Shown here piece after piece: positions 27,527-36,935 of a stretch of DNA of 64,000 nucleotides. Both the position numbers and the translations under genes were made by a program. The DNA is taken from contig NZ_CP138332.1 in NCBI RefSeq assembly GCF_033955345.1, forward strand, positions 186,001 to 250,000, given 5' to 3'. The notes under the pieces are model-generated. The model had not been told where the DNA came from and made no database searches. It saw only the letters and a program-made list of their open reading frames with translations. Origin of the DNA: Sphingobacterium bambusae. Lineage in GTDB: Bacteria; Bacteroidota; Bacteroidia; Sphingobacteriales; Sphingobacteriaceae. Positions within the stretch are counted from its first letter, which is position 1, and the number at the start of each line of letters is the position of its first letter.

Positions 27527-28429
27527 TTATGGTTTCTTTTCTTGCGTGAAATAATCGTAAGTCATCCGAGCAATCGCTGCAATAATGGCTTCGTTGGTTG
27601 CTAAATCCGCTTTAGACTGGCTTACAAAAACGGTTATAAAAATCGGTATGCCATCAGGCATAAAAATAACGCCAGCGTCATGTACGGCAGCAGTAATCCC
27701 GCCCCTAGTGCCCGAAAACCCTGTTTTATGTGCTACAATGGTGCCTGAAGGGAGATCCCCTTTCAGTCTTTTCAAGCCCGTTTCAGTTGTCTTCATAACG
27801 TCCCATAGAAAAGTGTGGCTTGCTGCCGATAATTCCTGCTGGCTATTAGCCAAGTAAGTGCGCATCAGATCGGTACAGGCTGCAGCCGTTGTCCAGTTCA
27901 TAAATTGCATATCCCAATTGCTTTGCATGGTTTTCTCGTTGATGGCAATAGCCAGATCGTGCACCCGGCGATCTTTAAAGAAACGATCAACTTTAGTTGG
28001 CCCGCCAAGCATTTTCAACAGGATATCACAAGCCACATTGTCGCTTTGGGCAAGCATATAGCGCAAGATTTCCGACAGTGCCAAGGTAACGCCCTCTGGA
28101 TACTTATCACGTAGCGGACTCCAGATGTCTGGTGTAAGGTCTTTTTTCTTTATTTTGACAGGTTGTTGCAGGGCAAATTGCCCTTTATCGATCGCTGTTA
28201 GCATGACTATAGCGATATGAAACTTAAACACACTTTGCATAGGCAAATGTTCTGCCGCTCGAACATATACAGCTTCCGACTCATTACCACGTTTTATGGC
28301 TACCGCCACAATAGCATCTTTATCCTGCGTGTACGCTTCAATTTGCGTTTGCAGGGCCTGCATTTGCGCCGAGGCGGAAAATGCGCCTAGCATAACGGCA
28401 AAACCAAGGAATAGCAACTGTTTGATCAT
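27527..28429 (-). CDS. class A beta-lactamase, subclass A2-like
   Basis: A 300-residue secreted serine beta-lactamase with a signal peptide (ending SASAQ). The class A motifs are complete: SxxK as Ser66-Val-Phe-Lys69, SDN in QSDNVACD, the omega-loop Glu in NEKTMQSNWDMQFMNW, and KTG in AHKTGFSGT. The omega loop and the spacing resemble the Bacteroidota A2 group (CepA, CfxA, PER, CME type), many of which hydrolyse cephalosporins. It is probably a resident chromosomal gene: there is no transposase, integron or mobility gene nearby. It lies 66 bp downstream of dnaE2 and may be partly read from that operon. Confidence 0.95.
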   Translation of the reverse strand: MIKQLLFLGFAVMLGAFSASAQMQALQTQIEAYTQDKDAIVAVAIKRGNESEAVYVRAAEHLPMQSVFKFHIAIVMLTAIDKGQFALQQPVKIKKKDLTPDIWSPLRDKYPEGVTLALSEILRYMLAQSDNVACDILLKMLGGPTKVDRFFKDRRVHDLAIAINEKTMQSNWDMQFMNWTTAAACTDLMRTYLANSQQELSAASHTFLWDVMKTTETGLKRLKGDLPSGTIVAHKTGFSGTRGGITAAVHDAGVIFMPDGIPIFITVFVSQSKADLATNEAIIAAIARMTYDYFTQEKKP

Positions 28430-28495
28430 GTGTGTAAAGGTATGTTTTTAATCTGCCTACTAAGTTAGTGATAAAGGGCAGCAATAAACCAATAG

Positions 28496-31400
28496 CTACT
28501 TAAAATTACGCCCTTTGTGCAAAACTTGGACAGCCGTGGGCTGGCCGGTGTGTTCCAGTTCCAACAGCCAATCGTTCAGGTTGATGCACTGCTTAACAAC
28601 CACATGGATCACCTGCCCTTCTATTTGAACAACCCCACTAACCATCAATAGTTTAGACTGTAGTATCTCCCGTCTATATTTAACAAAAGTCTTTGCCCAT
28701 ACCACCAGATTTGCAAACCCCGTCTCATCCTCAATGGTCACAAATAACACACCTTTTGCCGTTCCCGGGCGCTGCCTCACCGTCACGAGACCACATACCT
28801 TTACCGGCATACCGTTTTTCACCAAAGGAAGTTTATGCGCTGGCACAACATGTCTTTTATCCAACTTCTCGCGCAGAAAATGCACAGGATGGGCTTTGAC
28901 AGAAAGCCCCATGCTAGCATAATCTTGCAGTACATGCTCGCTCTCCATCATAAAAGGAAGTTCAATTTGAGGTTCTGCAGCCGTGGACGACAATTGCCCT
29001 TTGAACAAGGCTGTCGGACGATCCCGCACCGCGGCCACCTGCCATAAAGCCTGCCTTCTGTCGAGCCCTATAGATCGAAACGCATCAGCATCGGCCAATT
29101 TCTCCAAAGCCGTAAGGGGTATGCTATCCGCTAACCGTTCAATACTATGATAACCCTCATGTCGCTCCGCGATCAATCGCTGCATGTCATCCTCCTGCAA
29201 TCCCTTCAACTGCCTAAACCCCAAACGCAATTGGTGGAACTCGCAGCCATATTCGCCTTCCAAGGTATTATCCCACAGCGAATGGTTGATATCCACCGGT
29301 AGCACCGTTATGCCATGCTTTTGTGCATCGATCACAATCTGGGCCGGATGGTAGAAGCCCATGGGCTGGCTATTGAGTAAGGAGGCGGCAAACACATCCG
29401 GATAATAGCATTTGATGTAACTGGAGATGTATACCAAAAGTGCAAAAGAAGCGGCATGGCTTTCCGGAAAACCATAGCTTCCAAAGCCTTCCAACTGCTT
29501 GAAAACCCGCGCGGCAAATTCCTCTTCATACCCGTTGGCCAGCATGCCATCGATCATCTTCTTTCGAAATTGGCTCACCTCGCCCTTCGATTTAAAGGTT
29601 GCCATACTGCGACGCAGTGCGTCGGCCTCGGCAGGCGTAAAGCCTGCGGCGACTATAGCTATTTCCATAGCCTGTTCCTGAAACAGGGGTACGCCTTTGG
29701 TTTTTGTCAGGATACCTTTGATTTCCTCCGAAGGATATTCAATGTCTTCCTCTTCGTTTCGCCGACGTAGATAGGGATGCACCATATCGCCTTGGATGGG
29801 CCCGGGGCGAACGATAGCCACCTCGATCACGAGGTCATAAAACTCCCGTGGTTTTAACCGCGGCAACATGGACATCTGCGCCCGGCTCTCTATTTGGAAA
29901 ACCCCTAGTGTATCGGCCAAGCTGATCATATCATACACCCGCGGATCAACCGGATCGATGTTAAACAGCGTAAGTTCCTTTCCGTAATGTGCCTTCACCA
30001 GATCGAAAGCCTTGTGGATGCAGGTCAGCATGCCGAGCCCCAGCACATCCACCTTCAGAAAGCCCAAGGCTTCCAGGTCGTCTTTGTTCCATTCAATATT
30101 CGTACGGTTTTCCATCCGCGCCGGAATGAGCGGACACAGCTCATGCATCTTGCCCTGCGTAATCACAAAGCCACCAGTATGCTGCCCCAACTGCCTTGGG
30201 AATCCCATCAATTGGCCCGTCAGTTCCAATATTTTCCGGAAGTGAGGATCATCCACAGAAAAGCCATGCTCTCGAAAACGCGCCACATCCAATTCACTAT
30301 CCCAATGTGAACTAATAGTTTGCGACAATCTACCTAAAGCATCCATCGATAATCCCATGGCCTTTCCCACATCGCGCAGAGCTCCTTTTGCGCGCTCTTG
30401 CGTAACGGTAGCTACAATGGCGGCACGATCTCGCCCATACTTTTCATAGATATATTGAATAACCTCTTCCCGGCGTTCATGCTCAAAATCCACATCAATA
30501 TCGGGAGGTTCATCACGCGCATCCGACATAAACCTAGCAAACAAAAGCTTAATCTTAGTAGGGTCAACAGCTGTTATTTCCAAACAATAACAAACAATAG
30601 AATTGGCTGCCGACCCTCGTCCTTGGCACAGAATTCCGCGGCTACGAGCAAACTGCACATAATCGTGTACCGTTAAGAAATACGAGGGATAGTTCTTTCG
30701 CGCAATAAATTCCAGCTCCATTAGAATCTGCGCGCGATGTTCCGCCGGAATATCCCCATTAAAACGTCTGGCCGCACCTTCCCAAACCAATTTTTCCAGT
30801 TCCTGTTGTGGCGTACGTCCACCATGGGTCAGCTCTTCGGGGTAAACATAGGTCAATTGATCCAATGAGAAGCTGCATGCCGCGGCGATTTGCAAGGTAT
30901 TGGCCAGCGCTTCGGGATATTTGCGAAAAAGGCGCCCCATCTCCTCCATAGGCTTTAGATAGCGCTCGGCATTGGCATGCAGCAGGTAACCGGCCTGCTG
31001 TATGGTACATTTCTCCCGCACACAGGTTAAAATATCCGAAAGTTCGCGGCGACTGGGCTCATGGTAATGCACATCCCCTATAACAACGACAGGCAATTGC
31101 AGTTTATGAGCAAGCTCCTGCACCCGAAACAAACGCTTGTCATCATCACCAAGGTACAACTTGGATACACCCAAATAAAACTGTTTACCAATAACTTGTA
31201 CATACCAATCTATATCATCCCTATACTTATCTTCCAGCGAAAAATCAGCCGTTAATTGATCAGGTGGCACCGCTATAAACAGTATATCTTTATTATGGGA
31301 GGCAATATCTGCTCTGTAAAGGTGACATTTGCCTTTCTCGGCGCGCAGGTTGCCTTTGGAAAGCAGTTCGCACAACACCGCATATCCCGCTTTGTTTTGA

Positions 31401-31645
31401 GGGTATGCCAATAAGCTACAGCCATCCAACAAATCAAGTCTGCATCCTACAATGAACCTAATACCCTTCTTTTTGGCGGCAATATGCGCCCGGACGATCC
31501 CCGCTAAGCTATTTCTATCCGTCATGGCGATAGACCGATAACCCAGCCTGGCAGCTTGATCCATCAGTTCTTCGGGATGGGAAGCACCACGGAGAAACGT
31601 AAAGTTACTGGTTACCTGAAGTTCAATATACTGTTCATCCATCAT
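28496..31645 (-). CDS. dnaE2: error-prone DNA polymerase III alpha subunit DnaE2
   Basis: A 1049-residue replicative-type polymerase of the DnaE2/ImuC group. The N-terminal PHP domain begins ELQVTSNFTFLRGASHPEEL, the DnaE2 signature. Catalytic aspartates are in PPDIDVDFEHERREE near residue 390 and later palm motifs, and the C-terminal part carries an OB fold (GLVTVRQRPGTAKGVLFVTIEDETG). It performs translesion synthesis with ImuA and ImuB after DNA damage. The start at 31645 is chosen because it gives an ATGA overlap of 4 bp with the imuB stop (31642-31644), a sign of translational coupling; the longer reading from 31669 is unnecessary. Confidence 0.95.
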   Translation of the reverse strand: MMDEQYIELQVTSNFTFLRGASHPEELMDQAARLGYRSIAMTDRNSLAGIVRAHIAAKKKGIRFIVGCRLDLLDGCSLLAYPQNKAGYAVLCELLSKGNLRAEKGKCHLYRADIASHNKDILFIAVPPDQLTADFSLEDKYRDDIDWYVQVIGKQFYLGVSKLYLGDDDKRLFRVQELAHKLQLPVVVIGDVHYHEPSRRELSDILTCVREKCTIQQAGYLLHANAERYLKPMEEMGRLFRKYPEALANTLQIAAACSFSLDQLTYVYPEELTHGGRTPQQELEKLVWEGAARRFNGDIPAEHRAQILMELEFIARKNYPSYFLTVHDYVQFARSRGILCQGRGSAANSIVCYCLEITAVDPTKIKLLFARFMSDARDEPPDIDVDFEHERREEVIQYIYEKYGRDRAAIVATVTQERAKGALRDVGKAMGLSMDALGRLSQTISSHWDSELDVARFREHGFSVDDPHFRKILELTGQLMGFPRQLGQHTGGFVITQGKMHELCPLIPARMENRTNIEWNKDDLEALGFLKVDVLGLGMLTCIHKAFDLVKAHYGKELTLFNIDPVDPRVYDMISLADTLGVFQIESRAQMSMLPRLKPREFYDLVIEVAIVRPGPIQGDMVHPYLRRRNEEEDIEYPSEEIKGILTKTKGVPLFQEQAMEIAIVAAGFTPAEADALRRSMATFKSKGEVSQFRKKMIDGMLANGYEEEFAARVFKQLEGFGSYGFPESHAASFALLVYISSYIKCYYPDVFAASLLNSQPMGFYHPAQIVIDAQKHGITVLPVDINHSLWDNTLEGEYGCEFHQLRLGFRQLKGLQEDDMQRLIAERHEGYHSIERLADSIPLTALEKLADADAFRSIGLDRRQALWQVAAVRDRPTALFKGQLSSTAAEPQIELPFMMESEHVLQDYASMGLSVKAHPVHFLREKLDKRHVVPAHKLPLVKNGMPVKVCGLVTVRQRPGTAKGVLFVTIEDETGFANLVVWAKTFVKYRREILQSKLLMVSGVVQIEGQVIHVVVKQCINLNDWLLELEHTGQPTAVQVLHKGRNFK

Positions 31646-33144
31646 GCAAAAAAGCCATGTAAATACCATTCGGGAGACACATCAGTGGTATAATGCCCCA
31701 ACCGAAACAGCCAATATCTTCTCCCTTGTTCATCTTCCACATAATAATAATCGCGGTGCTCGCCCGCTTCCAGCCACCACTCCCGCTCGATACGTTCTGG
31801 ACCATCCGCCCTTTTGATATGGTGCACCTGCCCTTGATAACGAAAAAGCATGGGCGGATAGTCCGGAATGGGAGCTGCGACCTCAATGGCATGCGGTGGG
31901 TGCAACATTCTGGTGGGCCGTGGCCTATCAAAAGGCCAAGCTATTGTTTTCTTCTCGTTCAGTGTAGCAGCCGGCCGGATGGATCGCTCTGGCCAATGCT
32001 GTGCATTGGGAAGGTACCGATTGATGCGGCAATAGCGATCTCGGGCTTTGATCTTATCCAATAGCTCCACAATATCGTTATCAGCCAAGCCAATATTCCC
32101 CTTCCACAAGAGCTCCTGTAGCGAGGGCGCATCATCTACCATAAGCGCATCCATGATAAAGAGCTCTATGCCCAATCCGGGGGCTATTTGTCCTATCTTT
32201 TGGGAAAATAGCCCACATAAATGGGGTACATGGGCCGAGGGACGATTGGTACCAATCTCTACCGACTGCACTTTTCCATCCACACGGTAGCAGGAAAGCT
32301 TTGCTTTGCGCAATCCTTTTCCCTCTCCGGCCAGTCGTTGGCACAGGTTGTTCAGAAGCTTGCCTATGGCTACTTCAATGCTCTTATCCGTACAGATGGG
32401 CTCCAAGCAAGGCAATCTTTCCGTGTAGGGCAATATGGGTTGCACAGGTGTAAGATATTCCTCGCTTTTTCCTAGAAACTGCTGTAAGCGCGTCACTATA
32501 TCGGCCGTAAACCGGCGTTTCAACACCGTAACAGGTATGGAGGCAAAACTGGCCAAAGTTCGAAACCCTAGTTTATACAGGCGATCTACCGTGCTCCGCT
32601 CCAAGCGGAGCGCCTCTGGCGGCAAATCTCCCAACAAAGCGAGTTGTTTACCTTCCTCCACAAGCCTAGTTCCACAACTATAGTGGGCAGCAGCCCAAGC
32701 GGCACCAATGGTACCTGCACTACAGAGATATGCTTGATAGCCCTTACTAGCAAGCTGATCGACAATCGCCGACAGGTAATCTTGTTCTGCCCCCCAAAGA
32801 TGTGTACATCCACTGATATCCAACAAAATACTACCATATTCATCAAGCGATACTATTGGTGTGAATTTAATACACCATAACGCCAATGCTTTTAACAGCT
32901 TCTCTCTTCGCAAAGGTTTATCCTGCAGTACATGCAGCTGCGGGACCGCTGCTCGGGCATCTGCCAACAGCATATCGGGCATCACTCCCAGCTGTTGAGC
33001 CAGGTTATTGCTTGCCGTGATCAACACACGCCCTTGCACCGGCATCACAAAGACGACAGGTACCTGCTGATATTGGGCATGACTACGTAAATACCAATCT
33101 GTCAGCAAATAAGGGAACCACAATACCGCATAGCGTTTTTGCAT
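31642..33144 (-). CDS. imuB: Y-family polymerase-like protein ImuB
   Basis: A 500-residue relative of Y-family DNA polymerases that acts as the scaffold of the ImuABC (DnaE2) mutasome. The first metal-binding aspartate of active Y-family enzymes is missing: the N-terminal strand reads AVLWFPYLL. Yet residues 99-102 read SLDE, like the SxDE box that holds the other two catalytic acids, so one part of the active site is retained. The family is generally regarded as catalytically inactive. A little-finger-like domain and C-terminal tail follow. It starts 4 bp after imuA and overlaps dnaE2 by 4 bp. Confidence 0.92.
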   Translation of the reverse strand: MQKRYAVLWFPYLLTDWYLRSHAQYQQVPVVFVMPVQGRVLITASNNLAQQLGVMPDMLLADARAAVPQLHVLQDKPLRREKLLKALALWCIKFTPIVSLDEYGSILLDISGCTHLWGAEQDYLSAIVDQLASKGYQAYLCSAGTIGAAWAAAHYSCGTRLVEEGKQLALLGDLPPEALRLERSTVDRLYKLGFRTLASFASIPVTVLKRRFTADIVTRLQQFLGKSEEYLTPVQPILPYTERLPCLEPICTDKSIEVAIGKLLNNLCQRLAGEGKGLRKAKLSCYRVDGKVQSVEIGTNRPSAHVPHLCGLFSQKIGQIAPGLGIELFIMDALMVDDAPSLQELLWKGNIGLADNDIVELLDKIKARDRYCRINRYLPNAQHWPERSIRPAATLNEKKTIAWPFDRPRPTRMLHPPHAIEVAAPIPDYPPMLFRYQGQVHHIKRADGPERIEREWWLEAGEHRDYYYVEDEQGRRYWLFRLGHYTTDVSPEWYLHGFFA

Positions 33145-33148
33145 GAGA

Positions 33149-33892
33149 CTATCCTACTTGACGATTTTCCGTTTTAGAACGTTTTACAGGGAGCTCTTGT
33201 CGCTGTTTCATGCTGAACGAGTTGTTCTGCCAAGCGACCTGCCACTGACTGGGGTTGCCATTTCGAACCTTCAACAAGCTTACCTCCCATGCAGGAAAGC
33301 CTACGCCGGGCAGCCCATCCACAACCACACTGGGCATAGTGCGCACCTGCCAGCGCACCGCACAGGCCGTTGTCATCTGTATGCGTGTGGCCGTACGCAA
33401 CACCAAGCCGGTTACCTTGCTACGCTCAACCACCAGCTGCAAGCGGCGCGATTGTACAAAATCCAGATCCTTTACCTCAGCAATAACGACACATAGCGAC
33501 GCACATTTCAACGCTTCCTCCAATGCCCATAGAATATCTTTATCCCGTTTCATACAAATAAAGACCATACGGTCGGGCTCTATCCCGAATGTACGAATGG
33601 CTGGCGCAAATAATTCTTGTGTATTGCCAATCCACAGTGCTGCCCCCCCTTTTCGCATCAATTCGCTCAAAAGACCAGCAATAAAACCGGTACTGGCAGC
33701 CTCTTCTTCTGCACAGGAGGTGACAAACTCATGAATGACCCCTACTGGAAAAACGTTCCCTGGAAAGGCCTGCTCCAGCTCTCCTAATCCCAACGATGCC
33801 GATTGGCCATTGGGCTCCTTAAATCCTTGCCAAGCTAAAATCTGCCTTTGTAGGTCAGTGATTGTTTTTTGTTTATTTATTGCTTCTTGCAT
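33149..33892 (-). CDS. imuA: ImuA-like RecA-related protein
   Basis: A 248-residue RecA/SulA-like protein, first gene of the imuA-imuB-dnaE2 mutagenesis operon. The RecA-like core is recognisable (GVIHEFV, AALWIG, LCVVIAEVKDLDFVQSRRLQL), but no Walker A GxxxxGK[ST] is present, as is usual for ImuA. The frame is open to 33919, but that ATG overlaps the predicted -7 box (33917-33924), so it cannot be the start; ATG 33892 has GGAG nine bases upstream and is preferred, with 33901 as the alternative. It is thought to help ImuB and DnaE2 act at lesions. Confidence 0.85.
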   Translation of the reverse strand: MQEAINKQKTITDLQRQILAWQGFKEPNGQSASLGLGELEQAFPGNVFPVGVIHEFVTSCAEEEAASTGFIAGLLSELMRKGGAALWIGNTQELFAPAIRTFGIEPDRMVFICMKRDKDILWALEEALKCASLCVVIAEVKDLDFVQSRRLQLVVERSKVTGLVLRTATRIQMTTACAVRWQVRTMPSVVVDGLPGVGFPAWEVSLLKVRNGNPSQWQVAWQNNSFSMKQRQELPVKRSKTENRQVG

Positions 33893-33916
33893 CTGCCGCA
33901 TCTCCTTTCTATAACA

Positions 33917-33942
33917 CAAACATAATACTAAATTTTTTAGTA
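33917..33942 (-). promoter_or_regulatory. imuA operon promoter with a 17-bp palindromic operator
   Basis: The -7 element TATGTTTG (33917-33924, minus strand) matches TAnnTTTG. Immediately upstream, inside the spacer, lies a perfect palindrome TACTAAA-TTT-TTTAGTA (33926-33942). Its place between -33 and -7 and its symmetry fit a repressor such as a LexA-like SOS regulator. No lexA gene is in the window, so the binding protein is inferred. Confidence 0.6.
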
Positions 33943-34082
33943 AAAAAGTTTTGTTGAATTTTCACATGGGATAGTATGTTTACTATACACGCTTATAGTT
34001 TCAACAGAAAAGCTAGCAAGTCTCCCTCGATACAGCATTTTCAAAAACTTACCGTATCTTTAGCCATCCTAATTATAAAGCG

Positions 34083-35675
34083 ATGCGGAAGCTAACAATT
34101 TTATCGACGACACTTATATTTATGCTGTGTTACATGGGTGAGGCAAAGGCACAACGTAGCTCCAAGCGGCCAAATATTGTCTACATCATGAGTGACGATC
34201 ATGCCTATCAAGCCATTAGCGCCTACGGACATGGTTTAAACCAAACTCCAAACATAGATCGACTGGCCAAGGAAGGGCTGTTATTTACGCGTGCAAGCGT
34301 CACCAACTCCCTTTGTGCCCCCAGCCGTGCCGTGCTGCTTACCGGCAAGCACAGCTACATCAATGGCAAGATAGATAATGAAGCAAAATTTTACTGGAGC
34401 CAAGATAATTTTGCCAAGATACTGCAGGCCAATGGCTACCAAACGGCGCTGATCGGCAAAATCCATATGGACGGCTTGCCCGAAGGGTTTGACCATTCCG
34501 CTGTGTTAATCGATCAAGGTGAATACTATCAACCCAACTTTATTATAAACGGTAAGAAACAGCAACTCAAAGGCTACGTTACCGACCTGACGACAGACAT
34601 GGTACTCGACTGGATTGCAGAGCGCGATACATCAAAACCTTTCTGCGTGCTGTATCACCAAAAGGCGCCACATCGCGAATGGTTACCTGCGCTGCGCCAT
34701 ATCAAGCAATACAGCAGCAATACCTACCCAGAGCCGGCAACGCTATTTGATACTTTTGAGGGCCGTGGCACGGCGGCCAAGACCGCCGAGATGAGTATAG
34801 CCAGCCATATGAACTGGGCCGGCGACAACAAAGTACCTCCTACGATGATGGACGAACTAGGGCTACAGGAGCATATGCAATGGGACAAAGCTGCCTACAA
34901 CAACAATTTGGCCCGCATGAGCGGCACAGAACGCGCTGCTTGGGATTCCGTCTACCAGCCCATTATGGATAATTTTAAAGCAGCATATCCCAAGATGTCT
35001 AGCAAAGAGCTGTTGCAATGGCGCTACCAGCGCTACATGCAGGACTATCTGGGCACGGTAGCTGCCGTAGATGATGGCGTAGGAAGATTGCTTGACTTTT
35101 TGAAGGAACAAGGTATCGACGACAACACCATCGTGATTTATACGTCCGATCAGGGTTTCTATTTGGGGGAACATTGCTGGTTTGACAAGCGCTTTATGTA
35201 TGAAGAATCGCTTCGTACACCGCTCCTTATTCGCTATCCAAAAGAGATTGCTGCCGGCCAACGGTCAGATGCCTTGGTGCAGAACCTAGACTTTGCGCCA
35301 ACATTATTGGACTATGCCGGCATAAAGGCGCCCAAAGATATGCAGGGCAGCTCTTTTCGGCGCTTAGCGGCAGGACGGGATAGCCACTGGCGCGATGTCG
35401 TGTATTACACCTATTACGAATACCCGAGCATACACATGGTCAAAAGACATTATGGCATACGAACCGATCGTTATAAGTTGATCCATTTTTATTATGATGT
35501 AGATGAATGGGAATTATATGATCTAGAAAAAGACCCGAACGAGCTTCGGAATGTATACGATGATCCGGCCTATGCCACCGTGAAAAAGAACATGATACAA
35601 CAACTCAAAAAAGTACGTAAAAAGTATAAGGATTCGGAACAGAACGATCTACATTACCTCCCCAAAGGTGGGTAA
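34083..35675 (+). CDS. sulfatase, formylglycine type
   Basis: A 530-residue secreted sulfatase with a signal peptide (residues 1-23, ending EAKAQ). The activation motif C-x-P-S-R is present as Cys78-Ala-Pro-Ser-Arg82, so Cys78 is converted to formylglycine by a partner enzyme not seen here. Calcium-binding residues are in SDDH (residues 37-40) and YTSDQGFYLGEH near 355. The later part (DAL, DFAPTLLDYAGI, YDLEKDPNE) is typical of arylsulfatase A/choline-sulfatase-like glycan sulfatases. It probably desulfates host or algal polysaccharides. A TATCTTTA box lies 20 bp upstream. No neighbouring carbohydrate cluster indicates a substrate. Confidence 0.94.
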   Translation: MRKLTILSTTLIFMLCYMGEAKAQRSSKRPNIVYIMSDDHAYQAISAYGHGLNQTPNIDRLAKEGLLFTRASVTNSLCAPSRAVLLTGKHSYINGKIDNEAKFYWSQDNFAKILQANGYQTALIGKIHMDGLPEGFDHSAVLIDQGEYYQPNFIINGKKQQLKGYVTDLTTDMVLDWIAERDTSKPFCVLYHQKAPHREWLPALRHIKQYSSNTYPEPATLFDTFEGRGTAAKTAEMSIASHMNWAGDNKVPPTMMDELGLQEHMQWDKAAYNNNLARMSGTERAAWDSVYQPIMDNFKAAYPKMSSKELLQWRYQRYMQDYLGTVAAVDDGVGRLLDFLKEQGIDDNTIVIYTSDQGFYLGEHCWFDKRFMYEESLRTPLLIRYPKEIAAGQRSDALVQNLDFAPTLLDYAGIKAPKDMQGSSFRRLAAGRDSHWRDVVYYTYYEYPSIHMVKRHYGIRTDRYKLIHFYYDVDEWELYDLEKDPNELRNVYDDPAYATVKKNMIQQLKKVRKKYKDSEQNDLHYLPKGG

Positions 35676-35699
35676 TGCAGATTAAACCAGCAAGCATCA

Positions 35700-36653
35700 C
35701 TACAGCGCCAGTTGCTGCACAGGAAAGGGCAATGTAAGTTCTTGCACTTGCTGCCTTAGGGGTGTTTCTTTTGATTTCAATGGCAATAGCAATTGGAAGG
35801 TTGTGCCCTGCTGTGGTACGCTATGCACATCCAGTTGCCATCCAATCCGCGCGATCAGGTCTTGACAAAGCGCGAGTCCCAAACCACTGCCTTTTTCATT
35901 TTTCGTACCGGACAAGCTGGTTTGGTATTCCCTTTCTCTGATTTTCTTGAGCACTACAGGATCCATGCCGCAACCATAATCACGCACATACACAAAAGAT
36001 TCTACAGAAAAAGGTTCTTTGGAAGCGCCAATCTCTATGCTACTATTTTCATGACTAAACTTTATCGCATTGCTTAAGAGGTTTCTTAAAGCAAACTGAA
36101 ACATCTCTACTTTACCAAATGCGACCGTACTCTCGGCGATGCTATTTTTCAACAAGATATTTTTATTGTTCATCTGCAGGGCAAATAAACGAACCACCGC
36201 TTCCACCTGCTGGGATACGGAAAAAGCCTCTAGCTTCGTTTCTTTGATATCGAGCTGCTGGGATGTCCAAAAAAGAAGATTTTCCAACACCTTTTCGGAT
36301 ACTTGGATCTGATTGTGGAGAAGCGTATTGATCCACTTATTATCTTTTTCGGTAAAACGCAATTCTTCCGCGTGGCTCAGCAACATTTTCAGATTTTGAA
36401 AGGGCGTACGTAAGTCATGGGAGGCTACGGATAGTATCTTCAGTTTAAAATCTTCCTTTTGCCGAAGCGAACGATTCTTTCGCTGCATACGCTTAAAGAA
36501 AAGCTCATGCCTCGCGTTTTTAATCATCAGCTTCTTCTTTTCGATCTTAAGCTGTCGTTCCCTTTTGGTGAACTGCCATAGCCGATAGCCCAAACATGCC
36601 ATTATACCTAAAAGCACAATGTTCAATGCTATTAATGTAACTTCGTTTTCCAT
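35700..36653 (-). CDS. membrane-anchored sensor histidine kinase
   Basis: A 317-residue histidine kinase. A single membrane helix (residues 6-24) is followed by a basic coiled coil (30-70), then the HisKA domain with the phospho-acceptor His79 in VASHDLRTP, and the HATPase domain (NLLSNAIKFS, YVRDYGCGMD, KGSGLGLALCQDL). There is no recognisable extracellular sensor domain, so the signal is probably sensed through the membrane helix or a partner protein. No response regulator is adjacent. Convergent with the sulfatase (24 bp apart), without a visible terminator between them. Confidence 0.9.
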   Translation of the reverse strand: MENEVTLIALNIVLLGIMACLGYRLWQFTKRERQLKIEKKKLMIKNARHELFFKRMQRKNRSLRQKEDFKLKILSVASHDLRTPFQNLKMLLSHAEELRFTEKDNKWINTLLHNQIQVSEKVLENLLFWTSQQLDIKETKLEAFSVSQQVEAVVRLFALQMNNKNILLKNSIAESTVAFGKVEMFQFALRNLLSNAIKFSHENSSIEIGASKEPFSVESFVYVRDYGCGMDPVVLKKIREREYQTSLSGTKNEKGSGLGLALCQDLIARIGWQLDVHSVPQQGTTFQLLLPLKSKETPLRQQVQELTLPFPVQQLAL

Positions 36654-36878
36654 ACATGTCCCTTAAACTTCCGAAGGAAGTCGTGATACGATTTTAAAAG
36701 GCGAGTTTTTATTTATTATAAATTTCGATAGTTAACACAAATTCTTAAAATAAAAGTTTGGTTAATTTTAAATTTCAGGTATAAATACGACATTGAACTG
36801 ACGTCCAACTCACATGATCGCCAGAAAATAACAAACTCGGCCAGCCGCAAGGAAGGAAAACGAAGGGAATACATAAAA

Positions 36879-36912
36879 AATAGAGGAACTTAATAAAAGC
36901 CAATCCTCCATT
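36879..36912 (-). terminator. terminator of the kinase-CBM9 operon
   Basis: A 9-bp stem with one G-T pair (36879-36887 with 36904-36912), followed on the minus strand by a run of T residues, lies 24 bp past the CBM9-like gene stop. Confidence 0.75.
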
Positions 36913-36935
36913 TTTCATAATAACGTAACGTATAA

